NCBI GenBank assembly: GCA_000955795.1
Contig: JYOB01000018.1
Coordinates: 75,433-139,432 of the forward strand
Length of the DNA stretch: 64,000 bases
DNA from: Burkholderiaceae bacterium 26
GTDB lineage: Bacteria > Pseudomonadota > Gammaproteobacteria > Burkholderiales > Burkholderiaceae
Reading direction: 5' to 3'
Part shown: positions 43,859 through 53,403 of the stretch, one piece after another
Layout: every line of letters begins with the position of its first letter
Numbering within the stretch: position 1 is the first letter of the stretch
Program-made: the position numbers and the translations under genes
Notes under the pieces: generated by a model
Databases searched by the model: none
What the model was told of the DNA's origin: nothing
Seen by the model: the letters and a program-made list of their open reading frames with translations, nothing else

Positions 43859-45106
43859 TCAGGCTGCCTTGGCCGGCTGTAGCGATTGGCCGGCCGTTTC
43901 CAGCGCCTGGGCAAGGCGTTCGATGTCCGCATCGGTATGTGCGGCCGACAGGGTGATGCGCAGGCGCGCCGTACCCGCTGGCACCGTCGGCGGGCGGATG
44001 GCGGCGATGCGGATGCCTTCGCGCTCGAGCGCAGCGGCCAACTCCAATGCGGGTGCGTTCTCGCCAATCACGATCGGCTGGATGGCCGTGGGCGATGGCA
44101 TCCATTGCCAGCCGAAGCGCGCGGCCAAACGCTGCGCATGCGCACTCCACACGGCGATATGGCGATCGAGGCGCGCGCGACGTTCAGCGCCCTCCTTGCC
44201 TGCGATCAGATCCAATGCTGCCTCCACTGCACACGCAATGCCCGGCGGCGTGGCTGTTGTGAAGATGTACGTGCGCGCGCGCTGGACCAGCCAGTCGATC
44301 ACCAGTTGGTGCGCGACGATGGCCGCGCCCGATCCACCAGCGGCCTTGCCGAAGGTGCCGACATAGATGAGGCGTTTCGAGCGCACCCCGAAATGCGACA
44401 GCACGCCCGAACCTTTTTCGCCGAGCACGCCCAAGCCGTGCGCGTCGTCGACGATCAGCCAGGCATCGTAGCGTTCGGCCAGCGCGAGCAGTTCGGGCAG
44501 CGGCGCGATGTCGCCGTCCATGCTGAACACGCCGTCAGTGACGATCAGCTTGTTGCGGCTGGTGCTCGCGGCCAGAAGGGCTTCCAACGCAGCCACGTCG
44601 ACGTGCGGATAGACCTTCACGGGCGCCCGCGACAACCGCGCGCCGTCGATGAGCGAGGCGTGGTTCAGCGCATCAGAAAAGATCGTGCATTCCTCCGCCG
44701 GGCGGATGCCGCCGGCCTGCGCCATGGCACTCACCACGGCCAGATTGGCCATGTAGCCGGTACAAAAGAACAGCGCGTCTGCCTCGGGAATGTGCTCGGC
44801 TTGCAGCGCCGCCATGCGTGCTTCCAGCCGCGCGTGCGCGATCGAATGACCGCTGACCAGATGCGATGCGCCGCTGCCGAAGCCATATTGCTGCGTGCCA
44901 TGCGTCACCGCTTCGGCCAAGGCGGGATGCGCTGCCAGGCCCAGATAATCGTTGCCGCAAAAGCCAAGAATGTCGCGCGGTTCGCCACCGGACACGCTGA
45001 TGCGCTGGCTGCGGTCCGTCGGGCTGTACGCGGTGCGGCGCACGCGGCGCAGGTGTGCGGCGTCGATGGCGTCCAGGCCTGCCTGCAGGTCGTCAAGCAA
45101 TCGCAT
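43859..45106 (-). CDS. bioF: 8-Amino-7-oxononanoate synthase
   Basis: The 415-residue PLP enzyme joins pimeloyl-ACP/CoA with alanine. PLP-binding Lys254 is in GTFGKAAGG, with DDAHGLG (220-226) before it. The ATG at 45106 overlaps bioA by 14 bases, indicating coupled translation. Confidence 0.95.
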   Translation of the reverse strand: MRLLDDLQAGLDAIDAAHLRRVRRTAYSPTDRSQRISVSGGEPRDILGFCGNDYLGLAAHPALAEAVTHGTQQYGFGSGASHLVSGHSIAHARLEARMAALQAEHIPEADALFFCTGYMANLAVVSAMAQAGGIRPAEECTIFSDALNHASLIDGARLSRAPVKVYPHVDVAALEALLAASTSRNKLIVTDGVFSMDGDIAPLPELLALAERYDAWLIVDDAHGLGVLGEKGSGVLSHFGVRSKRLIYVGTFGKAAGGSGAAIVAHQLVIDWLVQRARTYIFTTATPPGIACAVEAALDLIAGKEGAERRARLDRHIAVWSAHAQRLAARFGWQWMPSPTAIQPIVIGENAPALELAAALEREGIRIAAIRPPTVPAGTARLRITLSAAHTDADIERLAQALETAGQSLQPAKAA

Positions 45107-46499
45107 AGGTGTGTCCTTCTGTTTCGCCCGTAACTTGGGCCAGCGTGTCTTCAAGCGTCTGCAGCGTGCGTTCGACCAGCAGGTCGGTCTCTTCGTCGCT
45201 CAGCACATAAGGCGGCAGCAGATAAACGGTGTTGCCGATGGGGCGCAGCAGCAGCCCCTGCGTGCGTGCCGTCAACGCAAAGCGCTCGGCAAAACGGGCG
45301 CCGGCCACTTCGGGGTGCACGTCGAACGCGGTGATCATCCCCGTCTGCCGCAGATGGGCAAAGCGCGCATCGTGCGACAGCGGCGCCAGCCCCTGGGCGA
45401 TGCGCGCGGCGGTCACGCGGTTACGCGCAAAGACGTCTTCTTCAGCAAACAGGTCGAGCGTGGCCAGTGCCGCACGGCACGCCAGCGGGTTGCCTGTGTA
45501 TGAATGCGAATGGAGGAAGCTGCGCACCGGTGCATCCTCGTTGAAGGCGTCATAGATGGCATCACGTGACAGCACGATCGATAGCGGCAGATAGCCGCCG
45601 CTGATGCCCTTCGACAAACACAGCAGGTCCGGCCACACGCCAGCCTGCTCGCACGCGAAGAACGTACCGGTGCGGCCGCAGCCAACGGCAATTTCATCTG
45701 CAATCCAATGCACGCCAAACTCGTCGCACAGCGCACGCACGCCGCGCAGATAGCTCACGTCGTGCATGGCCATGCCGGCGGCGCACTGCACCAGCGGCTC
45801 GATGATGACGGCGGCGATGGTGCCGGCGTTGGTGCTCAGGCAATCGCGCAGCGCGGCCAACGCGCGTTCGGCCACGTCGGCGGCGGTCTCGCCCGGGCCT
45901 GCCAGACGCGCGTCCGGCGATGGCACGCGATGCGATTGCAGAATCAGCGGGTCATACGCATCGCGGAAGATCGCGACATCGGTCACGCCCAGCGCGCCGA
46001 GCGTTTCACCGTGGTAGCCGTGTTCCAGGCAGACGAAACGGCTGCGCGCGCCCTGCCCTGCATTGCGATGGGCGTGGAAGCTCATCTTGAGGGCGATTTC
46101 CACGGCAGAAGCGCCGTCGGAGCCGAAGAAGCTGTGGCCCAGCACACCGCCCGTCAGGTCGATGAGGCGCTCGGCCAACTCCACCGCCGGCCGATGCGTG
46201 GCGCCCGCCAGCATGACGTGCTCCAGCGAATCGAGCTGCGTCTTGAGTGCCGCGTTGATGTGCGGATTCGCATGGCCGAACAGATTGACCCACCAAGAAC
46301 TGGTGCCGTCCAGGTAGCGCTTGCCGTCAAAGTCGATCAGCCACGGCCCCTGGCCGCGTGCGATCGGCAGCGGTGGCATGGCATCGAGCCGTGCATTTTG
46401 GGTGCACGGATGCCAGACGGCCGCGCGGCTGCGCGCCTGCCACGCCGTATTGGCGCTGGGCGCGCCGTCAACCGGCACCGGAATTGGGGGATACGCCAT
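45093..46499 (-). CDS. bioA: Adenosylmethionine-8-amino-7-oxononanoate aminotransferase
   Basis: The 468-residue class III aminotransferase converts 8-amino-7-oxononanoate to 7,8-diaminononanoate with SAM as amino donor. PLP Lys297 lies in LSKGISGG, and [10 protein letters not shown] (67-76) is typical of BioA. It is first in the bio operon; a palindrome upstream (46554-46569) may be its operator. No bioB follows the operon. Confidence 0.95.
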   Translation of the reverse strand: MAYPPIPVPVDGAPSANTAWQARSRAAVWHPCTQNARLDAMPPLPIARGQGPWLIDFDGKRYLDGTSSWWVNLFGHANPHINAALKTQLDSLEHVMLAGATHRPAVELAERLIDLTGGVLGHSFFGSDGASAVEIALKMSFHAHRNAGQGARSRFVCLEHGYHGETLGALGVTDVAIFRDAYDPLILQSHRVPSPDARLAGPGETAADVAERALAALRDCLSTNAGTIAAVIIEPLVQCAAGMAMHDVSYLRGVRALCDEFGVHWIADEIAVGCGRTGTFFACEQAGVWPDLLCLSKGISGGYLPLSIVLSRDAIYDAFNEDAPVRSFLHSHSYTGNPLACRAALATLDLFAEEDVFARNRVTAARIAQGLAPLSHDARFAHLRQTGMITAFDVHPEVAGARFAERFALTARTQGLLLRPIGNTVYLLPPYVLSDEETDLLVERTLQTLEDTLAQVTGETEGHTYAIA

Positions 46500-46553
46500 A
46501 CGAGACCTCCTCGAAACAGAAGCGGGGGATTCGGCGGCGTATGGTAGAGGCCA

Positions 46554-46569
46554 TGTTGATCAAACAACA
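46554..46569. promoter_or_regulatory. Candidate operator upstream of bioA
   Basis: TGTTG-ATCAAA-CAACA is an inverted repeat 55 bases upstream of bioA, overlapping a minus-strand promoter candidate TTGTTG-N18-TACCAT. It does not match the TTGTAAACC/GGTTTACAA BirA site well, so the regulator is open. Confidence 0.35.
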
Positions 46570-46684
46570 AGCCCGCACGTTTGGACAAATTAGCGACATG
46601 AAACCGGAAAAAGACGGAAGAAAAGCGCTTCGTCGGTGGATTTCCAACGTCCTGCGCGGAACTTGTCGTTAAAAAATCTTTTCC

Positions 46685-46770
46685 GGCGCAATAAAAAAAG
46701 GCCTCAAAAGTCACATTGAACGGACCTCGTCCAGCCGATCTTAGAAGTTGCGCCAGGGAACATGAGGCCT
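46685..46770. ncRNA. Interleaved inverted repeats: candidate structured RNA or attenuator
   Basis: Two perfect inverted repeats are interleaved: GGCGCAA (46685-46691) with TTGCGCC (46748-46754), and AGGCCTCA (46699-46706) with TGAGGCCT (46763-46770). The order A-B-A'-B' allows a pseudoknot. On the minus strand the second pair is followed by T7 (46698-46692), as in an intrinsic terminator, 200 bases before bioA. The gap 46500-46893 otherwise has no gene I can support. Read on the minus strand it could be a terminator/antiterminator leader for bioA; read on either strand, a small RNA. Confidence 0.35.
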
Positions 46771-46827
46771 GCGGGATTATTTACTTTGAGTGATGTTCAG
46801 AATGGACCGGACGTTTGCGTCGCGTCA

Positions 46828-46867
46828 TTGCCCCGCTCTAGGGATAACCCTATACTCGGGAAAACCC
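46828..46867 (+). promoter_or_regulatory. Promoter with tandem GGG-N4-CCC palindromes, first small gene
   Basis: TTGCCC (46828-46833), a 17-base spacer and TATACT (46851-46856) form a sigma-70 promoter. GGGATAACCC (46841-46850) lies in the spacer and GGGAAAACCC (46858-46867) right after the -10. The same pair of palindromes precedes the small gene at 60736, so this is likely an operator for a common regulator. Confidence 0.6.
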
Positions 46868-46893
46868 TAGATAACGCAACGAGAGAAAACATC

Positions 46894-47061
46894 ATGATCC
46901 AGCAAGCCTATTACACCCCCAAGTTCGCCGGCCAAGCTCAAGTGCAGGCCGCCCGTCGCCCATCGCTGCTGCGCGCAGTGGTCAACTTCTTCCGCAGCGG
47001 TTGGGATGACAACCTGGTGTACGCAGAAGTGGTCGGCAAGTCGGGTTCGTACCTGGGCTAA
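46894..47061 (+). CDS. Small hypothetical protein, 55 residues
   Basis: MIQQAYYTPKF opens a 55-residue protein with RRPS at about 21-24 and an amphipathic or membrane-prone centre LLRAVVNFF, ending in GKSGSYLG. I recognise no family. Support comes from a good promoter, GAGAGA near the ribosome-site position, a strong terminator behind, and a second small gene (60736) with the same type of upstream operator and a shared RRPS-FF pattern. A stress- or envelope-related role is only a guess. Confidence 0.65.
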   Translation: MIQQAYYTPKFAGQAQVQAARRPSLLRAVVNFFRSGWDDNLVYAEVVGKSGSYLG

Positions 47062-47101
47062 AGCCTGCGGCTGAATCGTCAGCCATGCCGCAAAGGCACG
47101 T

Positions 47102-47129
47102 AAAAAAACGGCGCATCGGCGCCGTTTTT
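47102..47129. terminator. Bidirectional rho-independent terminator
   Basis: AAAAACGGCGC (47104-47114) and GCGCCGTTTTT (47119-47129) form an 11-bp stem with loop ATCG. A7 and T5 runs flank it, so it ends the small gene on the plus strand and the benD transcript on the minus strand. Confidence 0.88.
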
Positions 47130-47151
47130 GTTTGGGGCGCTTCACGCGCAC

Positions 47152-47934
47152 CTAGCCCAAATCTCCACCGCCCACCGGCAACACCGTCCCGGTGATGTAC
47201 GAGGCCTCGTCCGAAGCCAGAAACAGGATCGCCCGCACCTGCTCGTCGATCGTTCCATAGCGGTGCATCAGGCTGCTGGCGATGGTCTGGTCAACGATGC
47301 CCTGATACCAGACGGCCTCCTGCTCCGACATGGGCGCCGTGTTGCGCGGAATCTTGCGCGGTGGCGCTTCCGTGCCGCCCGTGGCGACGGCATTGACGCG
47401 GATGTTGTCCTGCGCATGCTCCAACGCCAAGCTAGCCGTGAGCGCATTCACGCCACCCTTGGCCGCTGAATACGGAATCCGATAGATACCGCGCGTGGCA
47501 ATCGACGACACGTTGACGATCACGCCCTGCCGGCGCTCCACCATGTGCGGCAGCACGGCGCGGCAACACCACAGCGTGGGAAACAATGAGCGGCGTATCT
47601 CCGCCTCGATCTGCGCTTCTTCATAGTGTTGATATGGCTTCGCCCAGATCGTGCCGCCGACGTTGTTGATCAGTGCGTCAATGTGGCCGAAGGCATCGAG
47701 CGCGGCCTGCACGGCATGCTGAGCGCCAGCGTAGGTTTCCAGATCGGCCGTAGTGGCGTGGGCCTGGCCACCCGTCGCGGCAATCTCGGCCTGCACCTCG
47801 TAGACCAGCTCTGCTCGATCCGCCAGCAGCACCTGGGCGCCCTCTTCTGCCAGCGCCAATGCCACACCACGCCCGATACCTTGGGCCGCACCCGTCACGA
47901 CGACGGTCTTACCTGAGAATCGTTGCATGCTCAT
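47152..47934 (-). CDS. benD: 1,6-Dihydroxycyclohexa-2,4-diene-1-carboxylate dehydrogenase
   Basis: The 260-residue SDR oxidises the benzoate cis-diol to catechol and CO2 with NAD+. Cofactor motif TGAAQGIG at 14-21, NNVGGT near 91 and catalytic YSAAK near 156 are present. It overlaps the end of benC by four bases and is last in the catBCA-benABCD operon, ahead of the terminator at 47102. Confidence 0.93.
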   Translation of the reverse strand: MSMQRFSGKTVVVTGAAQGIGRGVALALAEEGAQVLLADRAELVYEVQAEIAATGGQAHATTADLETYAGAQHAVQAALDAFGHIDALINNVGGTIWAKPYQHYEEAQIEAEIRRSLFPTLWCCRAVLPHMVERRQGVIVNVSSIATRGIYRIPYSAAKGGVNALTASLALEHAQDNIRVNAVATGGTEAPPRKIPRNTAPMSEQEAVWYQGIVDQTIASSLMHRYGTIDEQVRAILFLASDEASYITGTVLPVGGGDLG

Positions 47935-48959
47935 GCCGCCTTCGCCTCCGGTACTGCATTGGGCGTGAATTTCTCGTAGTAGAAGCTGCTGGGCTTCACG
48001 CCCTCGTCGTCAAAGTACTTGCGCACGGCGTCGACCATCGGCGGCGGCCCGCACAGATAGACATCCACGTCGCCATCGTTCAGGGCGTTGGCGGGCACGT
48101 GCTGCGTCACCCAACCCTTGCGCGGATGATTCGACGCTGCGTCGGCCACGACGGTGGCGTAGGTGAGGTTCGGCAACCGCGCTGCGTAGGCTTCAAGCGC
48201 ATCGACCTGCACCAAGTCGAGGTCACGGGTCACGCCATAAATCAGATGCACCTTCTGCTGCGAATTGGTGCGTGCCAGCACTTCAAGCATCGACAGGAAC
48301 GGCGCGAGCCCAGTGCCGCCGGCAAGGAACAACAGCGGCCGCTGCACATTGCGCAGATAGAAGCTGCCCAGCGGCCCGTGCAGATCCAGCTTGTCGCCCG
48401 GCTGTGCGGTTTCCAACCAACGGCTCATCACGCCACCGGGAATTTTTTTGATCAGGAAGCTGATCTTCGATTCTCCGGGCGCGGATGAGAACGAATACGA
48501 GCGGTGCTGGCCGCTGCCCGGCACGCCGATGTTGACGTACTGGCCAGGGAGAAACACCGGCGCAGTGGCATCCACGTCCAGTTCCAGCACGACGGCTGCG
48601 TCGTTATGCAATTCGACTTTCGACACCGTTGTCCCGAAGCTGCTCTGGCCAGTCTTGCAGCTGGTCGACGTGGTGGGCACCGCAATCACGCAATCGCTTT
48701 GCGGCACCATCTGGCACGTCAGGACGAGGCCCGTGTTCTTCTCGTCTTCGGTCAGGGCGTCGTCAATGTAATCGTCGCCGAGGTCGTAGCTTCCGCTCTC
48801 GGCGCGGCACTTGCACGTTCCGCACACGCCATCGGAGCAATCCATGGGCAGGTTGATCTTGGCGCGGAAGGCGGCATCGAGCACCTTCTCCCCCGCTTTG
48901 CAATCGATGAAACGGGTCACACCGTCCTCGAAGTTCAATGCGACTGTGAAACTGGACAT
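47931..48959 (-). CDS. benC: Benzoate 1,2-dioxygenase electron transfer component
   Basis: The 342-residue reductase has an N-terminal plant-type 2Fe-2S domain with Cys41, Cys46, Cys49 and Cys82, then FAD (RSYSFSS near 155) and NADH-binding (GGTGLAPFLSML) domains. It passes electrons from NADH to the BenAB oxygenase. 36 bases separate it from benB; it overlaps benD. Confidence 0.95.
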   Translation of the reverse strand: MSSFTVALNFEDGVTRFIDCKAGEKVLDAAFRAKINLPMDCSDGVCGTCKCRAESGSYDLGDDYIDDALTEDEKNTGLVLTCQMVPQSDCVIAVPTTSTSCKTGQSSFGTTVSKVELHNDAAVVLELDVDATAPVFLPGQYVNIGVPGSGQHRSYSFSSAPGESKISFLIKKIPGGVMSRWLETAQPGDKLDLHGPLGSFYLRNVQRPLLFLAGGTGLAPFLSMLEVLARTNSQQKVHLIYGVTRDLDLVQVDALEAYAARLPNLTYATVVADAASNHPRKGWVTQHVPANALNDGDVDVYLCGPPPMVDAVRKYFDDEGVKPSSFYYEKFTPNAVPEAKAA

Positions 48960-48995
48960 GGGATACCTCCGCTGCCTTGGATACGTGGGTGCAGA

Positions 48996-49484
48996 TCAGA
49001 CGTGATAGACGTCGAGCACCTGCCGGATGTAGTCGTTCTTCAGGACGATCTTCTTTGATGCGATCAGAAAGCCATCGCCAGCGCGGCGCAGAGTGACGAA
49101 CATCGTGCCGAAGAAGTGGTCGGTGGTTTTGTACCGGTGGCTGAGCGTGTGAAAGTTGTAGCGCACGTCGACTTCATCGCCGCGTTCGGCAACGACTTCC
49201 ACGTTGGCGACGGTGTGGCTGGTTCTCGGCTCCGGCGTTGAAGCGCCGCTGCGTTCGGTCTTGATGCGGAAGACGCGATCCTCCAGCCCGCAGCGATCGG
49301 CGTAGTACATCAACGAGATCTGGCTTTGCGGGTCGTCTGTCAACTGGTCGTCGTCATCCCATGCGGGCATCCAGTAGGTGACGTCTTCTGCGTAGCATTC
49401 GAGCCACGCGTCCCACTGACGGTCGTCAAGCAGTCGCGCCTCGCGGTACAGGGCGGCGCAGATGTTCTGGTAATCCGTGCTCAT
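48996..49484 (-). CDS. benB: Benzoate 1,2-dioxygenase small subunit
   Basis: The 162-residue beta subunit has the cystatin-like fold of ring-hydroxylating dioxygenases ([19 protein letters not shown] at about 9-27, then DVTYWMPA and SHTVANVEV). It stabilises the alpha3beta3 oxygenase with BenA. The ATG at 49484 overlaps the benA stop by four bases; upstream codons inside benA are rejected. Confidence 0.95.
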   Translation of the reverse strand: MSTDYQNICAALYREARLLDDRQWDAWLECYAEDVTYWMPAWDDDDQLTDDPQSQISLMYYADRCGLEDRVFRIKTERSGASTPEPRTSHTVANVEVVAERGDEVDVRYNFHTLSHRYKTTDHFFGTMFVTLRRAGDGFLIASKKIVLKNDYIRQVLDVYHV

Positions 49485-50839
49485 GCCGGCACCCCCTCGC
49501 ATTCCTGCTTGAGTGCCTCGCGCATGACGCGCACCCAATATTCGTGCTGGCAGACGAACAGGCCTTCGTCTTCACTGCGCTCGCCCGAGATGAGCGGCTT
49601 CAATCCCATCCTGGTTGCATTCTCGTCGGGGCCATGAATCCACAGCGGTGCCCCGCGCGACAGGTCGTTCCACAGCGCAGTGGTGCCGGCATATCCGTTC
49701 TGGCAGGCGCGGAATTCCTCCAGGTCATCGGCGGTGCCCATGCCGGTGACGTTGAAGAAATCCTCGTACTGGCGGATGCGCGTTGCACGGTCGGTTGCGC
49801 TCTCGCCTTTCGGCGCGAAACAGAAGATGGAGACCTCTGTCTTGTCGACACTGATTGGCCGGACCACGCGAATCTGCGTGCTGAACTGATCCATCAAAAA
49901 CACGTTCGGATACAGGCACAGGTTGCGGGTCTGGTTGACGATGAAGTCCGTCTGGATTTCACCCACGCGCGCCTTGATTTCGTCACGGTGCGCATAGACG
50001 GGCCGCACCTCCGGATTCATCGTCTTGGTCCACAAGAGGATGTGGCCATGCTCGAACCCGTAGACGCCCGCCACCGACTTGCTCCAGCTGTTCGCATCCA
50101 CCGCCTGCGTGCCGCCTTCCTTGCGCCGCCCCATCGTTGCGGCGTAGTTCCAGTGCACGGTGCTCACGTGGTAGCCGTCGCAGCCGTTCTCCATCTGCAT
50201 CTTCCAGTTGCCGTCATAGACGTAGGAAGAATTGCCGCGCAGCACTTCCAGGCCATCTGGCGACTGATCGACGATCTGGTCGATGATCACCCGCGCTTCG
50301 CCAAGGTAGGTCTCCAGCGGCTGCACGTCGGCATTGAGGCTGCCGAACAGGAAACCACGATAGTTCTGGAACCGCGCCACCTTCTTCAGGTCATGCGAGG
50401 CATGCGTGTTGAACTGCACCGGATACTCGGTGGTCTTCTCATCCTTCACCTTGAGCAGCTTGCCGGTGTTGGAAAACGTCCAGCCGTGGAACGGGCACGT
50501 GAAGCTGCCCTTGTTGCCATGCTTGCGGCGACACAGCATCGCGCCCTTGTGCGCGCACGCGTTGATGACCGCATGCAGCTCCCCGGTCTTGTCGCGGGTG
50601 ATGACGATCGGCTGGCGGCCGATCCACGTGGTGTAGTAATCGTTGTTGTTCGGAATCTGGCTTTCGTGCGCCAGATACACCCAGTTGTTCTCGAAGATGT
50701 GCTTCATCTCAAGCTCGAACAGATCTGGGTTGGTGAAGATGTCGCGGCGGCAGCGGAAAATGCCGGCCTCTTCGTCATCCACCACTGCGGTTGACAGCAG
50801 TTGGTCCAGTTCGCTGGCTTTATCAATCAGGGCGGACAT
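49481..50839 (-). CDS. benA: Benzoate 1,2-dioxygenase large subunit
   Basis: The 452-residue oxygenase alpha subunit adds O2 to benzoate to give the cis-diol. The Rieske ligands are Cys95-x-His97 and Cys115-x2-His118; the mononuclear iron site has Asp221, His224 and His229 ([12 protein letters not shown]). The start at 50839 has GGAGAAG upstream, better than an in-frame GTG at 50851. It lies 28 bases after catA. Confidence 0.96.
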   Translation of the reverse strand: MSALIDKASELDQLLSTAVVDDEEAGIFRCRRDIFTNPDLFELEMKHIFENNWVYLAHESQIPNNNDYYTTWIGRQPIVITRDKTGELHAVINACAHKGAMLCRRKHGNKGSFTCPFHGWTFSNTGKLLKVKDEKTTEYPVQFNTHASHDLKKVARFQNYRGFLFGSLNADVQPLETYLGEARVIIDQIVDQSPDGLEVLRGNSSYVYDGNWKMQMENGCDGYHVSTVHWNYAATMGRRKEGGTQAVDANSWSKSVAGVYGFEHGHILLWTKTMNPEVRPVYAHRDEIKARVGEIQTDFIVNQTRNLCLYPNVFLMDQFSTQIRVVRPISVDKTEVSIFCFAPKGESATDRATRIRQYEDFFNVTGMGTADDLEEFRACQNGYAGTTALWNDLSRGAPLWIHGPDENATRMGLKPLISGERSEDEGLFVCQHEYWVRVMREALKQECEGVPA

Positions 50840-50867
50840 GGTCTTCTCCACGTTGAGGCACTCGGCC

Positions 50868-51803
50868 TCAAGCCTCGGCCGAAGCGCGCAGGCGATTCAC
50901 GCGCTGGTTGTCCTTGCCCTGAACCAGCGGCGTCAGGACGACATTGAATTCAATGTCCTTGTACGCATCGGCCTTCAGGGCGAGCGCGGCACCACCGGTT
51001 TTCTCCACCACGTGCGGAATCAGTTCTTCGCGTGTGGCATAGGCAAAGTCGTCCCAGATCAGCGGATCGCCTTCGATGTTGAATTGCGTCGTCAGCTTGC
51101 GGTGGCCATTGCTCGTGACGAAGAAGTGCACATGCGCCGGCCGGTTGCCGTGGCGGGCAAGCCCGTTCAGCAGCTGCTGCGTGGCACCTTGCGGCGGGCA
51201 GCCGTAGCCCACGGGCATCAGCGTGCGGAATTCATATTTGCCATCGGCACCGGTCCTGACCGCACCGCGCAGGTTGAACGGGCTTTGCGCACCGGTCGGA
51301 TCGAAATGCGAATAGAAGCCGTTCGAGTTCGCATGCCAGCATTCGACCACCGCGCCAGCCACCGGCTTGCCGTCGTCACCGGTCACCGTGCCGTGAATGA
51401 TCAGCGGGCCCGCAGCCGGATCCGGATCGATATCGATCCTGGACACGCCATCGCGCACCGTCGTGCCCGCCACGTACAGGGGACCCTCAATCGTGCGCGG
51501 CGTACCGCCGTTGATGCCAAGCGCCTCGTCCGCAGCGTCCATGCGGATATCGAGATACTTCTCCAGGCCGACGCCAGCCGCCAGCAATGCGGCCTCGCCG
51601 TCCTGGCCAAGCTTGTTCAGGTAGTTGATGCCCGCCCAGACTTCATCCGGCGTAATGTCGAGGTCGTCGATGGCCTTGAACAGATCGGCCAGCAAACGGT
51701 GGGTGATCTGCTTCAGGCGGGCGTTGCCCTCCTTGCCATCCAGATTGGTGGCGGCCTTCAGCAGGTCCTGCACTTCTTTCGTTTGGAATACGCGCGCGTT
51801 CAT
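50868..51803 (-). CDS. catA: Catechol 1,2-dioxygenase
   Basis: The 311-residue intradiol enzyme cleaves catechol to cis,cis-muconate. Its Fe(III) ligands fall at Tyr164, Tyr200, His224 and His226, the same numbers as in the Acinetobacter ADP1 enzyme, and Arg221 lies beside them. The N-terminal helical dimer domain is present. The start at 51803 is the family start with GGAG upstream. Confidence 0.96.
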   Translation of the reverse strand: MNARVFQTKEVQDLLKAATNLDGKEGNARLKQITHRLLADLFKAIDDLDITPDEVWAGINYLNKLGQDGEAALLAAGVGLEKYLDIRMDAADEALGINGGTPRTIEGPLYVAGTTVRDGVSRIDIDPDPAAGPLIIHGTVTGDDGKPVAGAVVECWHANSNGFYSHFDPTGAQSPFNLRGAVRTGADGKYEFRTLMPVGYGCPPQGATQQLLNGLARHGNRPAHVHFFVTSNGHRKLTTQFNIEGDPLIWDDFAYATREELIPHVVEKTGGAALALKADAYKDIEFNVVLTPLVQGKDNQRVNRLRASAEA

Positions 51804-51852
51804 GATGGGTGTCTCCACGTGGTTTTCTGGGGGGAATGTCTCAGGCGGGATC

Positions 51853-52143
51853 TCAATCGTCCGTGCCGTGAACTGACGAGGGGTGACGGCACAGCGGTGT
51901 CACCGAAATCTCCATGTACGGAAACAGCGGCAGCGCCGTCAGGATGTCGTGCAGTTCTGCGTTGCTCTGCACGTCGAAGATGCTGACGTTCGCGTACTCG
52001 CCAACCAGGCGCCAGATGTGGCGCCACTTGCCGCTGCGCTGCAGATCTTGTGAGTAGGCTTTCTCGCGCGCCTTGATCTCGTTGGCGACATCGGCGGGCA
52101 TGTCGGCCGGCAGGCGGACATCCATGCGAACGTGGAACAGCAT
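51853..52143 (-). CDS. catC: Muconolactone delta-isomerase
   Basis: The 96-residue protein is full length for the small ferredoxin-like CatC decamer subunit (MLFHVRMDVRLP start, GKWRHIWRLVG at about 38-48, LPLFPYMEI near 70). It converts muconolactone to beta-ketoadipate enol-lactone. It lies 38 bases after catB and 49 before catA. Confidence 0.95.
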   Translation of the reverse strand: MLFHVRMDVRLPADMPADVANEIKAREKAYSQDLQRSGKWRHIWRLVGEYANVSIFDVQSNAELHDILTALPLFPYMEISVTPLCRHPSSVHGTDD

Positions 52144-52181
52144 CGTGGGCTCCTTGGTGGGGTGTCTTGGTCTGGTTGTTC

Positions 52182-53291
52182 TTATTGGCGGCGCAGACGC
52201 GCCAGCTTGTCGCGGTCAATCTGGATGCCAAGGCCGGGGCCGGTGGGCACCTGCAACATGAAGTCGCGGTACTGCAGTGGCTCGGTCAGCAGTTCTTGCG
52301 TAAGCAACAAGGGGCCAAACAGCTCGGTGCCGAACTGCAGTTCGCCAAAGGTGGAAAACACGTGGGCGGAGGCTGCCGTGCCAACGGCGCCTTCGAGCAT
52401 CGTTCCGCCGTACAGGCCGATGCCCGCAAGCTGCGCGATGGCGGCGACTTGCATGGCCGGCACGAGGCCGCCGGATTGCGCGATCTTTACTGCGAAGACG
52501 TCGGCGCTTGCAGAGCAGGCCAACTCAAATGCATCCAGCGGACCATGCAGCGCTTCGTCGGCCATCATCGGCACGGCGAACTGGCGGGCGAGGCGCTCCA
52601 GCGCGGCGCGGCTTTCTGCGCGCACCGGCTGTTCAATCAGGTCGATACCGCCGGCCTGCAACGCGGCGATGCCGTTGGCGGCATCAAGCTCGCTCCAGGC
52701 CTGGTTGACGTCCACGCGCACGCTCACGGCGTCGCCCAGGGCGCGCTTGATGGCCAGCACGTGGGCCACGTCGTCTGCCACCGGGCGCAGGCCGATCTTC
52801 AGTTTGAAGATGCGGTGGCGGCGCTCAGCCAGCATCGCCTCTGCCTCGGCAATGTCTTTCTTCGTGTCGCCACTGGCGAGCGTCCAAGCCACCGGCAGCA
52901 CATCACGCAGCCGGCCGCCCAGCAGCTCCGACAGCGGTACGCCAAGCCGGCGGGCCTGCGCATCCAGCAGCGCCGTTTCCAGCGCGCACTTGGCAAAGCG
53001 GTTGCCCTGGATTGTCTTTCGCACCTTTGCCATGGCAGCCGCCACATTGCGGGCCTCCATGCCGATCAGCAGCGGCGCGATGTGCGTATCGATGTTGACC
53101 TTGATGCTCTCGGGGCTTTCTTCGCCGTAGTTGAGCCCGCCAATGGTGGTGGCCTCGCCCCAACCTTCGATGCCGTCTTCGCAACACACATGCACGAGGA
53201 CGAGCGTCTGCGTATGCATGGTGGCGACGGACAGTTTGTGCGGACGGATGGTGGGCACATCCACTAGAATGGCCTCGATCGAGCGAATCAT
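52182..53291 (-). CDS. catB: Muconate cycloisomerase
   Basis: The 369-residue enolase-superfamily enzyme lactonises cis,cis-muconate to muconolactone with Mn2+. It has the KxK base pair Lys163-x-Lys165 (FKLKIG), metal ligands in VRVDVNQAW, LIEQP and ADEAL, and the family's TIRPHKLS start. It is first in the catBCA-benABCD operon, divergent from the catM-like regulator. Confidence 0.94.
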   Translation of the reverse strand: MIRSIEAILVDVPTIRPHKLSVATMHTQTLVLVHVCCEDGIEGWGEATTIGGLNYGEESPESIKVNIDTHIAPLLIGMEARNVAAAMAKVRKTIQGNRFAKCALETALLDAQARRLGVPLSELLGGRLRDVLPVAWTLASGDTKKDIAEAEAMLAERRHRIFKLKIGLRPVADDVAHVLAIKRALGDAVSVRVDVNQAWSELDAANGIAALQAGGIDLIEQPVRAESRAALERLARQFAVPMMADEALHGPLDAFELACSASADVFAVKIAQSGGLVPAMQVAAIAQLAGIGLYGGTMLEGAVGTAASAHVFSTFGELQFGTELFGPLLLTQELLTEPLQYRDFMLQVPTGPGLGIQIDRDKLARLRRQ

Positions 53292-53372
53292 GTTTTCCAG
53301 GTATCAGAAGAACTGCTATCAACGTGGAATCCAGATTACGCAACGCGATTTATTGCGTCCAACACCGATTTA

Positions 53373-53398
53373 GTATCAGTTTCATACCCATCAGGTAT
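53373..53398. promoter_or_regulatory. CatM/BenM-type operator ATAC-N7-GTAT
   Basis: ATAC-CCATCAG-GTAT (53384-53398) matches the consensus of CatM/BenM exactly. A further half-site GTAT lies at 53373-53376, and GTATCAG recurs at 53301-53307. The full site ends five bases before the ATG of the LysR gene, so autorepression is likely while catB is activated. Confidence 0.8.
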
Positions 53399-53403
53399 AA
53401 AAA

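Noticed and set aside
43886-45133. 415-codon plus-strand frame
   Set aside because: Antisense to bioF, which has all catalytic residues.
46554-46569. BirA or BioR operator
   Set aside because: Arms TGTTG/CAACA do not fit the BirA consensus and no TTATCTATAA is present.
46554-46672. 39-codon plus-strand ORF (MLIKQQARTF...)
   Set aside because: No ribosome site or conservation evidence; it lies in the bioA promoter region.
46699-46770. 6S RNA or other known RNA in the bioA upstream gap
   Set aside because: I could not match the sequence to a known RNA by memory, and the usual neighbour of 6S RNA is absent; kept only as an unnamed candidate.
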